Source: Halopseudomonas pertucinogena (lineage in GTDB: Bacteria; Pseudomonadota; Gammaproteobacteria; Pseudomonadales; Pseudomonadaceae). From it: a stretch of 64,000 nucleotides of DNA. The stretch is taken from assembly GCF_014646575.1 (NCBI RefSeq), contig NZ_BMNN01000001.1:186001-250000 (forward strand), written 5' to 3'. The notes beneath the pieces were generated by a model, which was not told the DNA's origin, made no database searches, and was given only the letters and a program-made list of their open reading frames with translations. Below are positions 8,001-16,745 of this stretch, one piece after another; the stretch's first letter is position 1; each line of letters begins with the position of its first letter. Position numbers and translations under genes: made by a program.

Positions 8001-10120
8001 CAGAAATTCACGCTCAAGGTGCCGGTGACCGTCCGGCGGTTGCCGATGAAGCAGTCGCCCCGCGCCAGGCAGGTGGTGTAGTAGCTCTCATCTTCCAGGT
8101 TGGTGGCGTTGAGCGCGGCGGTCCAGTTATCCCGGCTGTAGCTGAACATGGCATCGTAGAGGGTGGTCGACGGGGTTTTCAGGTTGTCCTCCCCGTCCCA
8201 GCTGGCGCCGACATAGCGCACCCCGGCGCCGACACTGAAGCCGGGTATGCCGAACAGCTCGATGCGATGCTGACTCCACAGCGAGGCCATGTGCTCCGGC
8301 ACGCTGGCCAGCCGGTGGCCGCGGGTATCCGGCGAGCCTTCCAGCACTTCGGTGTCGGTGTAGCTGTAGTTGGCAATCAGATCCCAGCGCGGCGTCAGCT
8401 CGGCCATTGCCTCCAGCTCCAGGCCGCGGGCGCGGGTCTCGCCGGATTGCAGGGTGTTGATCGGGTTATCCGGGTCGGGCATCTGGCGGTTCTGCTCGCG
8501 CAGATCATATATCGCGGCGGTATACAGGCTACGGCTGTTGGGTGGCTGATACTTGATGCCCAGCTCCCATTGCTCGCCCTCCATCGGCCGGTACGGCTCC
8601 GTGGTGACCGGGTTGAGACCGATCACCGGCTGGAAGGATTCGCTGTAGCTGATGTAGGGCGCCAGGCCGTTATCGAACAGATAGGTCAGGCCCGCGTGGC
8701 CGGTGGTGGCATAGTCTTTCTGGCGGACGCCGCCATCGGTGCGGTTGTCCGCCCAGTCCCTGCGCAGGCCCAGGGTCAGCAGCCAGCGCTGATAGCGGAT
8801 CTGGTCCTGCACATACAGGCCGCGCTGGTCGACGGTCTGCTCCGGGTCCGCGCTCGGGTCGATGATTGACGGATCAAAGCTGCCGTAGACGGGATTGTAC
8901 AGGTCCAGCGGGGTGGCCAGACCGCTGGCCTGATCCCGGCGGGTGACCGCATGCTGATAGTCGACGCCCAGCAGCAACTGGTGCTGCAGCACACCGGTAT
9001 CGAACAGGGCCTGGGCGTTCTGGTCCGCCGTCCACACATCCACCTCGGGGTGGGACAGGTAATAGATGCGGCTGAGGGTGCGGTCATCCGCTGCCAGTTG
9101 GGGCGGCCAGCCATAGATCTGCTGATAGCTGACGTCACTTTCCTGATAGCGCAGCCGCTGGTGCAGGGTCCAGGTGTCGTTCAGCTGCCAGTCGAGTAGG
9201 GAGGTGAGTGCCAGCTGCTCGGCCTCGTACTCGTCGAAGCCGGGCTCGCCGACGAACAGGTCGGTATCGAAGCGGCCATTCGGGGCGGGCAGCAGCGTGC
9301 CGACAATGGGCAGAAACTGCGAGGTGGGGGCGCCTTCATCACGCTGGAAATTGGCCAGCAGGGTCCATTCAAGCCTGTCGTGGGGCTGCCAGGTGACGGA
9401 CGGCATCAGCACCAGCCGATCATCGTCGACATGATCCACCTGGGTGCCGCTGTCCCGGGCGATCGCAACGATGCGGTACAGCCAGTTGCCGTCCCGGGTC
9501 AGCGGTCCGGTGCTGTCGATGGCTACCTGTTTGCGGTCGAAGGTGCCGTACTGCAGCTGCAGTTCGGTCTGCTGCTGATTGCGCGGGCGCTTGCTGACCA
9601 GGTTCACCAGTCCGCCCACCGGGCTCTGCCCGTACAGCATGGAAGCGGGGCCCTTGAGCACGTCGATGCGCTCAAGGGTGAAGGGGTCGGAGCGGGAGTT
9701 GGTGTAATAACCGAAGCTCTGCTGCAGGCCGTCAAGGAAAGTTGCCGGCAGGCTGCCGCGGATAAGCTGGGAATCCGTGCGCGTATCCAGACCATAGGCC
9801 TCACTGCGCACGCCGGAGACATAACGCAACGTATCCTGCACCGTCTGCGCGCCCTGGTCGCGGATCCGATCAGCGGTGACAACGCTGATCGCGCGGGGTG
9901 TTTCGGTGATGGCCGTATCGGTCTTGGTGGCGGTGGCCGAACGGGTGGCAACGTAACCCTGTACCGGTCCGTCTGCCGATTCCTGTTCACTGGCGATGAT
10001 CACCTCATCGGGCAGTTCCAGGGCAGGCGCCTGGGCGGCAAGAGGCGATGCATGAAGATAGCCCGCCATGCTGACGCAGAGGGCGAGCAGGGGGCGGTTG
10101 ACGCGGAAGGTGCTCGGCAT
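8000..10120 (-). CDS. TonB-dependent siderophore receptor (FhuA/FoxA-like, no signalling domain)
   Basis: A 706-residue outer-membrane receptor. The start MPSTFRVNRP is preferred because it gives a signal peptide ending at SPLAAQ. The plug contains TPRAISVVTADRIRDQ, DTLRYVSGVRSE, LERIDVLKGPASMLYGQSP and GGLVNLVSKRP, characteristic of the FhuA/FoxA/FpvA hydroxamate-receptor group. The barrel ends in TGTLSVNF with a C-terminal Phe. There is no N-terminal STN domain, so it does not signal through an anti-sigma factor. A Fur-like box lies upstream and three inner-membrane genes follow in overlap. The ligand is not determined. Confidence 0.88.
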   Translation of the reverse strand: MPSTFRVNRPLLALCVSMAGYLHASPLAAQAPALELPDEVIIASEQESADGPVQGYVATRSATATKTDTAITETPRAISVVTADRIRDQGAQTVQDTLRYVSGVRSEAYGLDTRTDSQLIRGSLPATFLDGLQQSFGYYTNSRSDPFTLERIDVLKGPASMLYGQSPVGGLVNLVSKRPRNQQQTELQLQYGTFDRKQVAIDSTGPLTRDGNWLYRIVAIARDSGTQVDHVDDDRLVLMPSVTWQPHDRLEWTLLANFQRDEGAPTSQFLPIVGTLLPAPNGRFDTDLFVGEPGFDEYEAEQLALTSLLDWQLNDTWTLHQRLRYQESDVSYQQIYGWPPQLAADDRTLSRIYYLSHPEVDVWTADQNAQALFDTGVLQHQLLLGVDYQHAVTRRDQASGLATPLDLYNPVYGSFDPSIIDPSADPEQTVDQRGLYVQDQIRYQRWLLTLGLRRDWADNRTDGGVRQKDYATTGHAGLTYLFDNGLAPYISYSESFQPVIGLNPVTTEPYRPMEGEQWELGIKYQPPNSRSLYTAAIYDLREQNRQMPDPDNPINTLQSGETRARGLELEAMAELTPRWDLIANYSYTDTEVLEGSPDTRGHRLASVPEHMASLWSQHRIELFGIPGFSVGAGVRYVGASWDGEDNLKTPSTTLYDAMFSYSRDNWTAALNATNLEDESYYTTCLARGDCFIGNRRTVTGTLSVNF

Positions 10121-10156
10121 TGCAGTGGTCCCGTTGTTTTTTTCGGGAATGCTGAT

Positions 10157-10175
10157 GCGAACAATTATCCTTTGC
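10157..10175 (-). promoter_or_regulatory. Fur-like box of the hydroxamate-type receptor operon
   Basis: Read on the minus strand, the 19-mer matches the Fur consensus at 12 of 19 positions with a central GATAAT, 37 bp upstream of the receptor start in an AT-rich stretch. This supports iron repression of the receptor-DUF3649-PepSY-DUF3325 operon. Confidence 0.5.
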
Positions 10176-10219
10176 AATATATTGTTGCAACTTTCGCCCA
10201 GCGCCGGCGGGGCACATTT

Positions 10220-10966
10220 TCAGAGTAACGTTGACGACGTCTGGGCTATCAGCAGCGTGCCGGTTACCACCAGAACGCTGTAGACCCATTGGCGAAAACG
10301 CTGTTCATCGACCCGGTGATGCAGATATTCCCCCACCAGCGCACCCACCAGCAGCAGCGGCAGGAAGAGCGCCAGCTGCGGCAGCGCGGGCAGCAACCGG
10401 CCGTCAAGCAGGAACAGCAGGCTGAGCCCGGCGTTGAGCGAAAACCAGACGCAGAGCAGGGTGGCGCGCAACCGGCTCTTGTCGAGCGAGCTGCCGGCCA
10501 GGGCATAGACCAGCAGCGGACCGCCGGAGGCGAACAGGCCATGGGTGAGGCCCGCGCCCAGAATCAGAACCCGGTTCAGCCAGGCGGGGTGGGCGTTGCC
10601 TGCGGTGCCGCTGTGGATACGCCAGAGCTCGCGCAGGGCGAACCAGATGATCAATAGCCCCAGCAGCAGCTTCAGCAGGCTGGCCGGCAGCCAGCCCTGC
10701 AGCAGAAAGCCTGCCAGCGTACCGACCAGCATCAGCGGCAGGATGATTTTCAGCAGCAATCCGGTATCGATATGCCGGCGACTGCGCCAGGCCAGAAAGC
10801 CGCTCATCAGCACATTGAGCGGCACCAGTACCGGCAGCAGCTCGGGCACCGGCAACAGCAATGCGCCAAGCGACAGGGCAATCACCAGGCTGCCGAAGCC
10901 GGTGGCAGCCTCCACGGTGTAGGCCAGCAGGACGAACAGGCCGATAAGCAGCCAGGGGTCAACCAT
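10220..10966 (-). CDS. Sulfite exporter TauE/SafE family protein
   Basis: A 248-residue protein with about eight hydrophobic helices. It has the family features GLFVLLAYTVEAATGFGSLVIALS near the N-terminus and a second half-repeat with GLTHGLFASGGPLLVYAL. Family members export small sulfur- or carbon-containing anions such as sulfite or sulfoacetate. ATG at 10966 (or GTG at 10969) starts inside the last codons of the upstream epimerase gene, so it is the last gene of the monooxygenase-BASS-epimerase operon. The substrate here is unknown. Confidence 0.82.
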   Translation of the reverse strand: MVDPWLLIGLFVLLAYTVEAATGFGSLVIALSLGALLLPVPELLPVLVPLNVLMSGFLAWRSRRHIDTGLLLKIILPLMLVGTLAGFLLQGWLPASLLKLLLGLLIIWFALRELWRIHSGTAGNAHPAWLNRVLILGAGLTHGLFASGGPLLVYALAGSSLDKSRLRATLLCVWFSLNAGLSLLFLLDGRLLPALPQLALFLPLLLVGALVGEYLHHRVDEQRFRQWVYSVLVVTGTLLIAQTSSTLL

Positions 10967-11897
10967 CACGGTTTATCAATCCGTTGCGCTCGGCAAAGAA
11001 GTCGAAGGTCTGGGCCGAGGTCTTCTGCAATTGATAGCCGAACTCCTCCTTCAGCCGGCGGTTGCTCAGCACCGGCCGGTACTGGAGAAATTTCACCTGC
11101 GCCGGGCTGGTTGGCCGGCCGCGCCACTGGGCCAGTTGCAGGCCCAGTCGGACCAGCCATACCGGCAGCCGACGCAGCGGCTTGTTCAGCCGGGCGGCGA
11201 TCTCCGCCATGCTCAGCGCGCCATCCCCGGCCATGTTGTAGATGCCGGTCTTGCTGCGGCGCAGGCCCATTTCCATGGCGCCGATGACGTCCTGATCCCA
11301 GATGAACACGAAGGGTGAGTCGCTGCCCTTGAGTGCCAGGATGCGCGGCGCCATGAACAGATCGGTGATCTGGTTGCGGGTATCGGCACCGAGCACGGTG
11401 CCGGGGCGGAAGATCAGCTGCTGCAGTTCCTGATAGGTCTGGCGGTAGCGCGCCAGCATCTCCTCCACCTGCCGCTTGTGGTCGGAATAGGCGAACTCGG
11501 GGTTGCCACGCAAGGGGTCCCGTTCATCGATCCAGTCGGGGTTGTCCGGATGGTAACCGTAGGCGGCGCCGGAGCTGGTCACGGTCAGGTGCTGTACACC
11601 GGCGCTCAGGCAACATTCCAGCACGTTGCGGGTGCCATTGACGTCGATATCGTAGTCGCGCCGCCGGTCGGCCGAGGCCTGCAGCACGGAGGCCAGATGG
11701 ACCACATGGGTAATGGACTCGCGCTGCAGCAGGTCGGCCAGCGCCGGATCGCGGATATCCATCTGGTGGATCGGAAAGCGCACGTCATCACGGCTGCGCA
11801 GGTCGGTGCCGATGACGTACAGGTCGCTGGCCAGCCGGTTGCCGAGCTGGTGACCGATATAGCCGGCTGCACCGGTGATCAGGATGCGCTGGGTCAT
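10959..11897 (-). CDS. NAD-dependent epimerase/dehydratase (extended SDR)
   Basis: A 312-residue extended short-chain dehydrogenase. The N-terminal GAAGYIGHQLG is the dinucleotide-binding motif, DIRDPALADLL is the Asp region and HLASV follows. The catalytic triad region is SSGAAYG with Ser and the YSDHK YxxxK motif. It overlaps the BASS stop by ATGA, so it is co-translated within the four-gene operon. The substrate may be the product of the neighbouring flavin monooxygenase, for example a steroid- or terpenoid-like compound, but that is speculation. Confidence 0.82.
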   Translation of the reverse strand: MTQRILITGAAGYIGHQLGNRLASDLYVIGTDLRSRDDVRFPIHQMDIRDPALADLLQRESITHVVHLASVLQASADRRRDYDIDVNGTRNVLECCLSAGVQHLTVTSSGAAYGYHPDNPDWIDERDPLRGNPEFAYSDHKRQVEEMLARYRQTYQELQQLIFRPGTVLGADTRNQITDLFMAPRILALKGSDSPFVFIWDQDVIGAMEMGLRRSKTGIYNMAGDGALSMAEIAARLNKPLRRLPVWLVRLGLQLAQWRGRPTSPAQVKFLQYRPVLSNRRLKEEFGYQLQKTSAQTFDFFAERNGLINRDG

Positions 11898-12835
11898 GAA
11901 TACTGCTCCTTTCCATTGGCTGAAAGCAGGGATGGATCGTCCGCAGGCAGTGGCCGCCGCGCCCAGAATTGCGCCAGGGTCAGGCCACTGACCAGATGCC
12001 AGACGCCCCAGAAGGCGGTTATCAGCAGCATGCCGCCGGCATCCGGGAAGAAGGTGAACAGAATCACCAGCCCCAGGCCGGAGTTCTGAATGCCCACCTC
12101 CATTGTCACAGCGCGCCGGTCGCTTTCAGCCAGCCGGCAGAGCCGGGCCATGCCGTAGCCGAGCAGCAGTGCCATGAAATTCTGCCCCACCACCAGCCAG
12201 AAGAAGCTGTGGAAGCGTTCGAGAAACAGGTCGATGTTCTTGCTGAAGGCAATCGCCACGAAGCCGATGAACACCACCAGGGAGATGACCCGCAGCGGTT
12301 TCTCGCTGCGAGTGACCAGCCCCGGGAAGCGGCGCCCGGTGAACATGCCGATGAACATCGGCAGCGCCAGCACCAGCACGACCAGGCCCAGCACGCTGCC
12401 GGGCTCGAGACTGATCTGCACCAGGTAGTCGCGGGTGTACGGGTTCAGCCAGCCATAGAGCGCGAAGTTCAGGGGCGTCAGCACCGTGGCGGCCAGGCTG
12501 GATGCCGCCGTCATGCTGACTGACATTGCCAGATTGCCACGGGCCATCCAGGTCATGACATTGGAGAAGCTGCCGCCGGGGCAGGCCGCGACCAGAATCA
12601 TGCCCAGTGCCAGTTCGGGATCGATCCGCAGCAGCCAGGTGGCCAGGCAGGTACCGGCCGGCAGCAGTACGAACTGCGCGAACAGGCCGACCATGGGGGC
12701 CAATGGCCAGCGGATGATCCGCCTGAAGTCCTCCAGCCGCAGCGACAGCGAGACGCCGAAGATCATGCCGGCCATGATGATGTTGAGCAGGATCAGGCTG
12801 GCGGTATCGAACTGCAGGGATGCTGCGCCGCTCAT
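11894..12835 (-). CDS. Bile acid:sodium symporter (BASS) family transporter
   Basis: A 313-residue protein with nine or ten hydrophobic helices. It has typical BASS signatures: GMIFGVSLSLRLEDF near the N-terminus, VAACPGGSFSNVMTWMARGN (the PGG...SN sodium-site segment) and VTMEVGIQNSGLGLVIL (the E-x-x-x-Q-N segment of the second half). BASS carriers import organic anions with sodium. Its start overlaps the monooxygenase stop and its stop overlaps the epimerase start, so it probably imports or exports the compound these enzymes act on. Confidence 0.88.
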   Translation of the reverse strand: MSGAASLQFDTASLILLNIIMAGMIFGVSLSLRLEDFRRIIRWPLAPMVGLFAQFVLLPAGTCLATWLLRIDPELALGMILVAACPGGSFSNVMTWMARGNLAMSVSMTAASSLAATVLTPLNFALYGWLNPYTRDYLVQISLEPGSVLGLVVLVLALPMFIGMFTGRRFPGLVTRSEKPLRVISLVVFIGFVAIAFSKNIDLFLERFHSFFWLVVGQNFMALLLGYGMARLCRLAESDRRAVTMEVGIQNSGLGLVILFTFFPDAGGMLLITAFWGVWHLVSGLTLAQFWARRPLPADDPSLLSANGKEQYS

Positions 12836-14169
12836 GGGGAGACTGCCAGAGCCGGGCCGGTGGCGGCCGGGAGGTCACGTTCGAGTTCGGTTATGTGCTG
12901 CTGCAGGCGCTGCAGGTAGGCCTCCTTGTTCACGTAATAGGCCATGCGGGCCAGCTTGATGTAGCGGTAGCCCCCGTCCAGCGTGCGGCCCGCCTGCTCA
13001 CGGCGCAGCTGGTCGAAACGGGCCATGGCGCTGCTCCTGCCGCCGTCGCGCAGGTGCTGGATATACAGCGCAACCAGCCGTGCCTGCTGGTTGCGGCCCT
13101 CCCATCCCAGCCCGGTTGCTTCCAGCATGCCCATCATGAACAGATTGTCATGGTCGGGGTGGAAGGCATTCAGGTACAGCTGCGGGGCGTCCTCGCCAGC
13201 GGGCCAGTTCAGGTGCCACCGGTCGATGAAGGGGTAGTCCAGCTGGTAACCGGTGGCCAGCAGGATCAGGTCGTACTCGGCTGATTGGCCGTCGCTGAAG
13301 TGCACGGTCCGGCCATCGATGCCGCTCAGATCGCGGCGCGGAGTGATGTCGCCGTGACCCAGATGATGCAGTATCAGCGAATTGACCACCGGGTGTGACT
13401 CGTACATGCGGTAATCCGGATCGGGCAGGCCGTAATCCGAGGGGCGGCCGATGATCATGCGGATCATGGCAGCGTCGAGCCGCTGCTTGAGCGGGCGCGG
13501 CAGTCTGAGTTTGCCACCGAGGGTATCGATCGGCCGGCCCCTGACGAACTTGGGCAGGAAGTAATAGCCGCGACGCAGGCTGATATCGATGCTGGCGGCA
13601 TGGTGCACCGCGTCCACGGCGATATCCGCACCGGAGTTGCCGCAGCCGACCAGCAGTACCCGTTTGCCGCGGAATACCTCCGGGCTGCGATAGTCCGCGG
13701 AGTGCATCACCTCACCGGCGAAGTTGCCCGGCAGCTCCGGCCGGTTGGGTTTGTGCAGCGTACCGTTGGCGATCAGCACGCCGTCGAAGCGGCGCTCCAG
13801 TGTGTGGCCGTCACGCTCGGTGGTGATCAGCCAGCCGTCCCCGTCGGGACGTACTTCGGTTACCCGGGTACTGAATTCGTAATGCGGGCGCAGGCCGAAG
13901 TGATCGGCATAGTCGCGGAAATACTCGCGCATTTCGCTGTGATGGGGGTAGGGCGCCACGCTGTCTGCCATCGGAAACTCGGCAAACTCGGTCATGCGTC
14001 TGGATGAGATGAGGTGGGCGCTGTCGTACATGGTGCTGTGCGGATTGTCGATGTCCCACAGCCCGCCGACATCGCTGTGCAGCTCGAAGCCGATGAAGGG
14101 AATACCGAGTTTCTGCAGATTGCGTGCGCTGGCCAGCCCCATGGGACCGGCGCCGATGATGGCGTACAT
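12832..14169 (-). CDS. Flavin-containing monooxygenase (NAD(P)/FAD-dependent)
   Basis: A 445-residue class B flavoprotein monooxygenase. The N-terminal MYAIIGAGPMGLASA binds FAD, DVGGLWDIDN follows, FAGEVMHSADY fits the FxGxxxHxxx(Y/F) family motif, and VLLVGCGNSGADIA is the NADPH-binding site. DLILLATGYQ is the ATG motif near the C-terminus. It likely oxygenates a ketone or a soft nucleophile with NADPH and oxygen. It is the first gene of an operon with a BASS transporter, an epimerase and a TauE-type exporter, divergent from an AraC regulator. The substrate is not known. Confidence 0.87.
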   Translation of the reverse strand: MYAIIGAGPMGLASARNLQKLGIPFIGFELHSDVGGLWDIDNPHSTMYDSAHLISSRRMTEFAEFPMADSVAPYPHHSEMREYFRDYADHFGLRPHYEFSTRVTEVRPDGDGWLITTERDGHTLERRFDGVLIANGTLHKPNRPELPGNFAGEVMHSADYRSPEVFRGKRVLLVGCGNSGADIAVDAVHHAASIDISLRRGYYFLPKFVRGRPIDTLGGKLRLPRPLKQRLDAAMIRMIIGRPSDYGLPDPDYRMYESHPVVNSLILHHLGHGDITPRRDLSGIDGRTVHFSDGQSAEYDLILLATGYQLDYPFIDRWHLNWPAGEDAPQLYLNAFHPDHDNLFMMGMLEATGLGWEGRNQQARLVALYIQHLRDGGRSSAMARFDQLRREQAGRTLDGGYRYIKLARMAYYVNKEAYLQRLQQHITELERDLPAATGPALAVSP

Positions 14170-14214
14170 GGCGTGATCGTCCTGATGTCTTTGTTGTTAT
14201 GATGCCGATTCTAA

Positions 14215-14230
14215 GCCACCGCGCGGTGGC
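14215..14230. promoter_or_regulatory. Perfect 16-bp palindrome between the divergent operon and araC-type gene
   Basis: GCCACCGCGCGGTGGC is fully self-complementary and lies in the 81-bp gap between the monooxygenase operon and the AraC-family gene, 20 bp before the latter's first ATG. It may be a regulator site or a leader hairpin. Nothing else in the gap explains it. Confidence 0.35.
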
Positions 14231-14250
14231 TGTATCGCACCGAACGAGAC

Positions 14251-15252
14251 ATGGAGCCGGCAAAACAGGCCATGCAGGACAGCAACCAGCACAGCGTTAC
14301 CCCACGTTACAGCCAGGCGATCGTGCAGATGGCCGAGCGTCTGGGCATATCGCTGCCTGCCGGGTTGGGCGCGCGCCTGGAAGGCCTGCAGCGGGTGCCG
14401 ATAGCCTGGCAGGACGAGCTGTGGGAGAGCTTCTGCCAGGCCAGCGGCGATCCGCTGGTGGGGTTGCGACTGGGACTGGAGATTCAGGTTGGCCATCTGG
14501 ACAGCCTGGGCATGCTGCTGGTGACCTGCGATACCCTGGGCGAGGCGCTGGAGGAGCTGGTCGAATACGCACCGGTGATCAGCGACGGGGGCGAGTTCCA
14601 CATGCAGCGGGAGGTGGGCCAGGTGTTCATCGATTACCGGCCGCGCTTTCAGGTGCGTCAGGCCGAGCGGGTCGAGGCGGCGCTGGGCAGCCTTCTCAAT
14701 ATCACCCGCTGGGCCACCGGCGGACGCTTTCAGCCTTCGGGCATCTGGCTGACCCACGCGCCGCTGGCGGACCCTGCGCGATACGCAGAACTGGCGGGCT
14801 GCGCGGTGCAGTTCTCGTCAACGGGCAACCGTCTGGGCTTCAGCGTCGACCAGCTGGCACTGCCGCAGATACAGGCCAACAGCGCCCTGCGTGATCATTT
14901 GCGGCAGCTGGCCGACCAAACCCTGGCCGAGGTCGGCCATCACAGCCTGTGTGCCCAGGTGGAGAAACTGATCCGGGAGCAGCCACGCTGGGGCAAGGAG
15001 CGCATCGCCGAACACCTGCAGCTCAGCGGCCGCCATCTGCATCGCCGCCTGGCGGAGGAGGGACTGACCTTCCGCAGCCTGCGGGACAGCGTATTGCAGA
15101 CCCTGGCCTGCGATCTGCTGGCAAGGGAAGGTCGGCTGGCGGACATCGCCGAGCAGCTGGGGTTCTCCGACGAAGGCGCCTTCACCCGGGCCTTCCGCCG
15201 CTGGCAGGGAGTGACACCCGCCAGCTACCGGGCCCGGCGCTCACAGAGCTGA
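14251..15252 (+). CDS. AraC-family transcriptional regulator (OruR-type N-domain)
   Basis: A 333-residue regulator. Residues about 30-215 match the arabinose-binding-like N-terminal domain common in OruR/ArgR-type AraC proteins. The C-terminal 80 residues hold two helix-turn-helix units, with WGKERIAEHLQLSGRHLHRRL and DIAEQLGFSDEGAFTRAFRRW plus GVTPASYR. It is divergent from the monooxygenase operon, so control of that operon is the natural expectation. An in-frame ATG at 14272 is an alternative start; neither has a strong ribosome site. Confidence 0.88.
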   Translation: MEPAKQAMQDSNQHSVTPRYSQAIVQMAERLGISLPAGLGARLEGLQRVPIAWQDELWESFCQASGDPLVGLRLGLEIQVGHLDSLGMLLVTCDTLGEALEELVEYAPVISDGGEFHMQREVGQVFIDYRPRFQVRQAERVEAALGSLLNITRWATGGRFQPSGIWLTHAPLADPARYAELAGCAVQFSSTGNRLGFSVDQLALPQIQANSALRDHLRQLADQTLAEVGHHSLCAQVEKLIREQPRWGKERIAEHLQLSGRHLHRRLAEEGLTFRSLRDSVLQTLACDLLAREGRLADIAEQLGFSDEGAFTRAFRRWQGVTPASYRARRSQS

Positions 15253-15264
15253 AGGAGCAATCCT

Positions 15265-15573
15265 GGAGGGCCGGGTTCCATCCACCGGCCATGTGGGGTG
15301 CTGCGAGGCCGCTGGGTCGAGATGGAACTCGACCTTCCCGGGTGGGGGGCGGCATCTCGGGCGTGGGTTCTGGCGGCATTCCTGGAGGGCCGGGTTCCAT
15401 CCCGGCCAAGCGGGTTGCGGCTGGTGCGTCGGGTCGAGGTGGAACTCGACCTTCCCGGGTGGGGGGCCGGCATCTCGGGCGTGGGTTCTGGCGGCATTCC
15501 TGGAGGGCCGGGTTCCATCCCGGCCATGTGGGTTGCGGCTGGCGCGTTGGGTCGAGGTGGAACTCGACCTTCC
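15265..15573. repeat. Tandem array of three REP doublets (BIME/REPIN-like), about 118-bp period
   Basis: Three head elements (15265-15290, 15384-15407, 15502-15525) start with GGAGGGCCGGGTTCC and fold on themselves. Each is followed by an inverted partner (15315-15338, 15432-15455, 15550-15573) reading GGTCGAGxTGGAACTCGACC before TTCC. The partner's reverse complement begins GGAAGGTCGAGTTCC, so the pairs are the same element in opposite orientation. The units repeat every 117-119 bp with near-identical spacers. The 5' GGAG/GGAA head plus palindrome is the hallmark of REP sequences mobilised by RAYT transposases. The array fills the 356-bp gap between the AraC gene and the 5'-nucleotidase gene; nothing else is visible there. 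Confidence 0.85.
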
Positions 15574-15608
15574 CGGGGGGGCGTGGAGCCTGGGGTTCCT
15601 GTGGGGTT

Positions 15609-16535
15609 TCAGCTGCGGTTGGCTACGCCGAAGGGGATGTGCACCATGGGTATGTCACCGGCTTCGGACTCCAGGTGCGAGCGCTGGTCGTCAAAGAACA
15701 TGTGCGGCTTGAGCACGCTGAGTATCCGATCCTTCCTCATGCCGCCGAGAAAGAACACCTCGTTGGCGTTCACTCCCCAGTGTTCAAGTGTGGTGATGAC
15801 CCGTTCATGTGACGGCGCGTTGCGCGCGGTGACGATCGCCGTGCGCAGCACGCGCTGGTAGCCCGGGTCGGCTTCCACTGCCTGGTCTTCCAGCCGTTGC
15901 AGGTGCGAGATCTTGAGAAACAGGTCTGCCAGCGGTCCCGCCTCATGGGGGATGTGCGACAGGGCGGTTTCATGGCTGACGAAATCTGCCAGCGAACCGC
16001 TCTTGTAGACCCGCTCCGAGGCATCGTCGGCGATGACCCCGTCAAAGTCGAAGGCAATCCGCAACTCCACGTCATCCACATCATCCACCACCTTGCTGGG
16101 CAGCACAGTGCCGGCCGGGTGATCGTAATCGATGGCTTCCAGCACGTCCCGCTCATTGGCACTGAGAAACAGCGAGGCATTGAAGGCGGGGATGTAGGCA
16201 TAGGGCGACTTGCCTTCGAGAAAGGCTGCGCGGCTGATGTCCAGGCCGTGGTGTGCTATCGAGTTGAACACCCGTTTGCCGGTGATCGCCGAATTGCGCG
16301 ACAGCAGCACTACCTCTACCGGGCGCTGCTCGGGAAAGTTGTGGTTGATGCTGAGAAAGCGCCGGACGAAGGGGAAGGCCACGCCCTTTTCCAGCGGCAC
16401 CTCAAGGTGCTCCTGCTGGTAATCGCGGTAGGCCTTTTCCCCCTGCTCGCGGAATACCCGGTCGGATTCGCTGAGGTCGAACAGGGCGCTGGAGGCGATG
16501 GCAATGACGAGCTTCTGCTCGATCGGGTAGGACAT
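15609..16535 (-). CDS. Cytosolic 5'-nucleotidase (PF06189 type)
   Basis: A 308-residue protein with no signal peptide. FDFDGVIADDASERVY is a HAD-like DxDG catalytic motif and VVLLSRNSAITGKRVFNSI matches the conserved N-terminal block of the cytosolic 5'-nucleotidase-1 family, which dephosphorylates nucleoside 5'-monophosphates. FFLGGMRKDRILSVLKPHMFFDDQ supplies the late Lys and Asp residues of the HAD fold. The gene stands alone between the REP array and a divergent lipoprotein gene. Confidence 0.82.
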   Translation of the reverse strand: MSYPIEQKLVIAIASSALFDLSESDRVFREQGEKAYRDYQQEHLEVPLEKGVAFPFVRRFLSINHNFPEQRPVEVVLLSRNSAITGKRVFNSIAHHGLDISRAAFLEGKSPYAYIPAFNASLFLSANERDVLEAIDYDHPAGTVLPSKVVDDVDDVELRIAFDFDGVIADDASERVYKSGSLADFVSHETALSHIPHEAGPLADLFLKISHLQRLEDQAVEADPGYQRVLRTAIVTARNAPSHERVITTLEHWGVNANEVFFLGGMRKDRILSVLKPHMFFDDQRSHLESEAGDIPMVHIPFGVANRS

Positions 16536-16745
16536 GCAGGATGTTCTCCGGCCGTATTGCGGGTCCGGTATGGTGGCACTTTTCGAAAGCCCCGGGCAAT
16601 GGTGACTCGTGCTGGCGCATCACTCATCCGGGTGAACAGGTTTGGCTTGTTCAGCCGGGATTTCCACGCTTTACTTGCACCGGCAGGGCTCACGTAGCAG
16701 TACGGCATCATAAAAATAATTCGCCTTGCCGTCAGGAGAATAATA

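Noticed and set aside
15265-15573. CRISPR array
   Set aside because: The repeats are paired palindromes with near-identical spacers at 118-bp spacing and no cas genes; REP doublets explain them fully.
15293-15712. Open frames running through the REP array
   Set aside because: They repeat the same peptide because the DNA repeats, lack ribosome sites, and change with the copy number.
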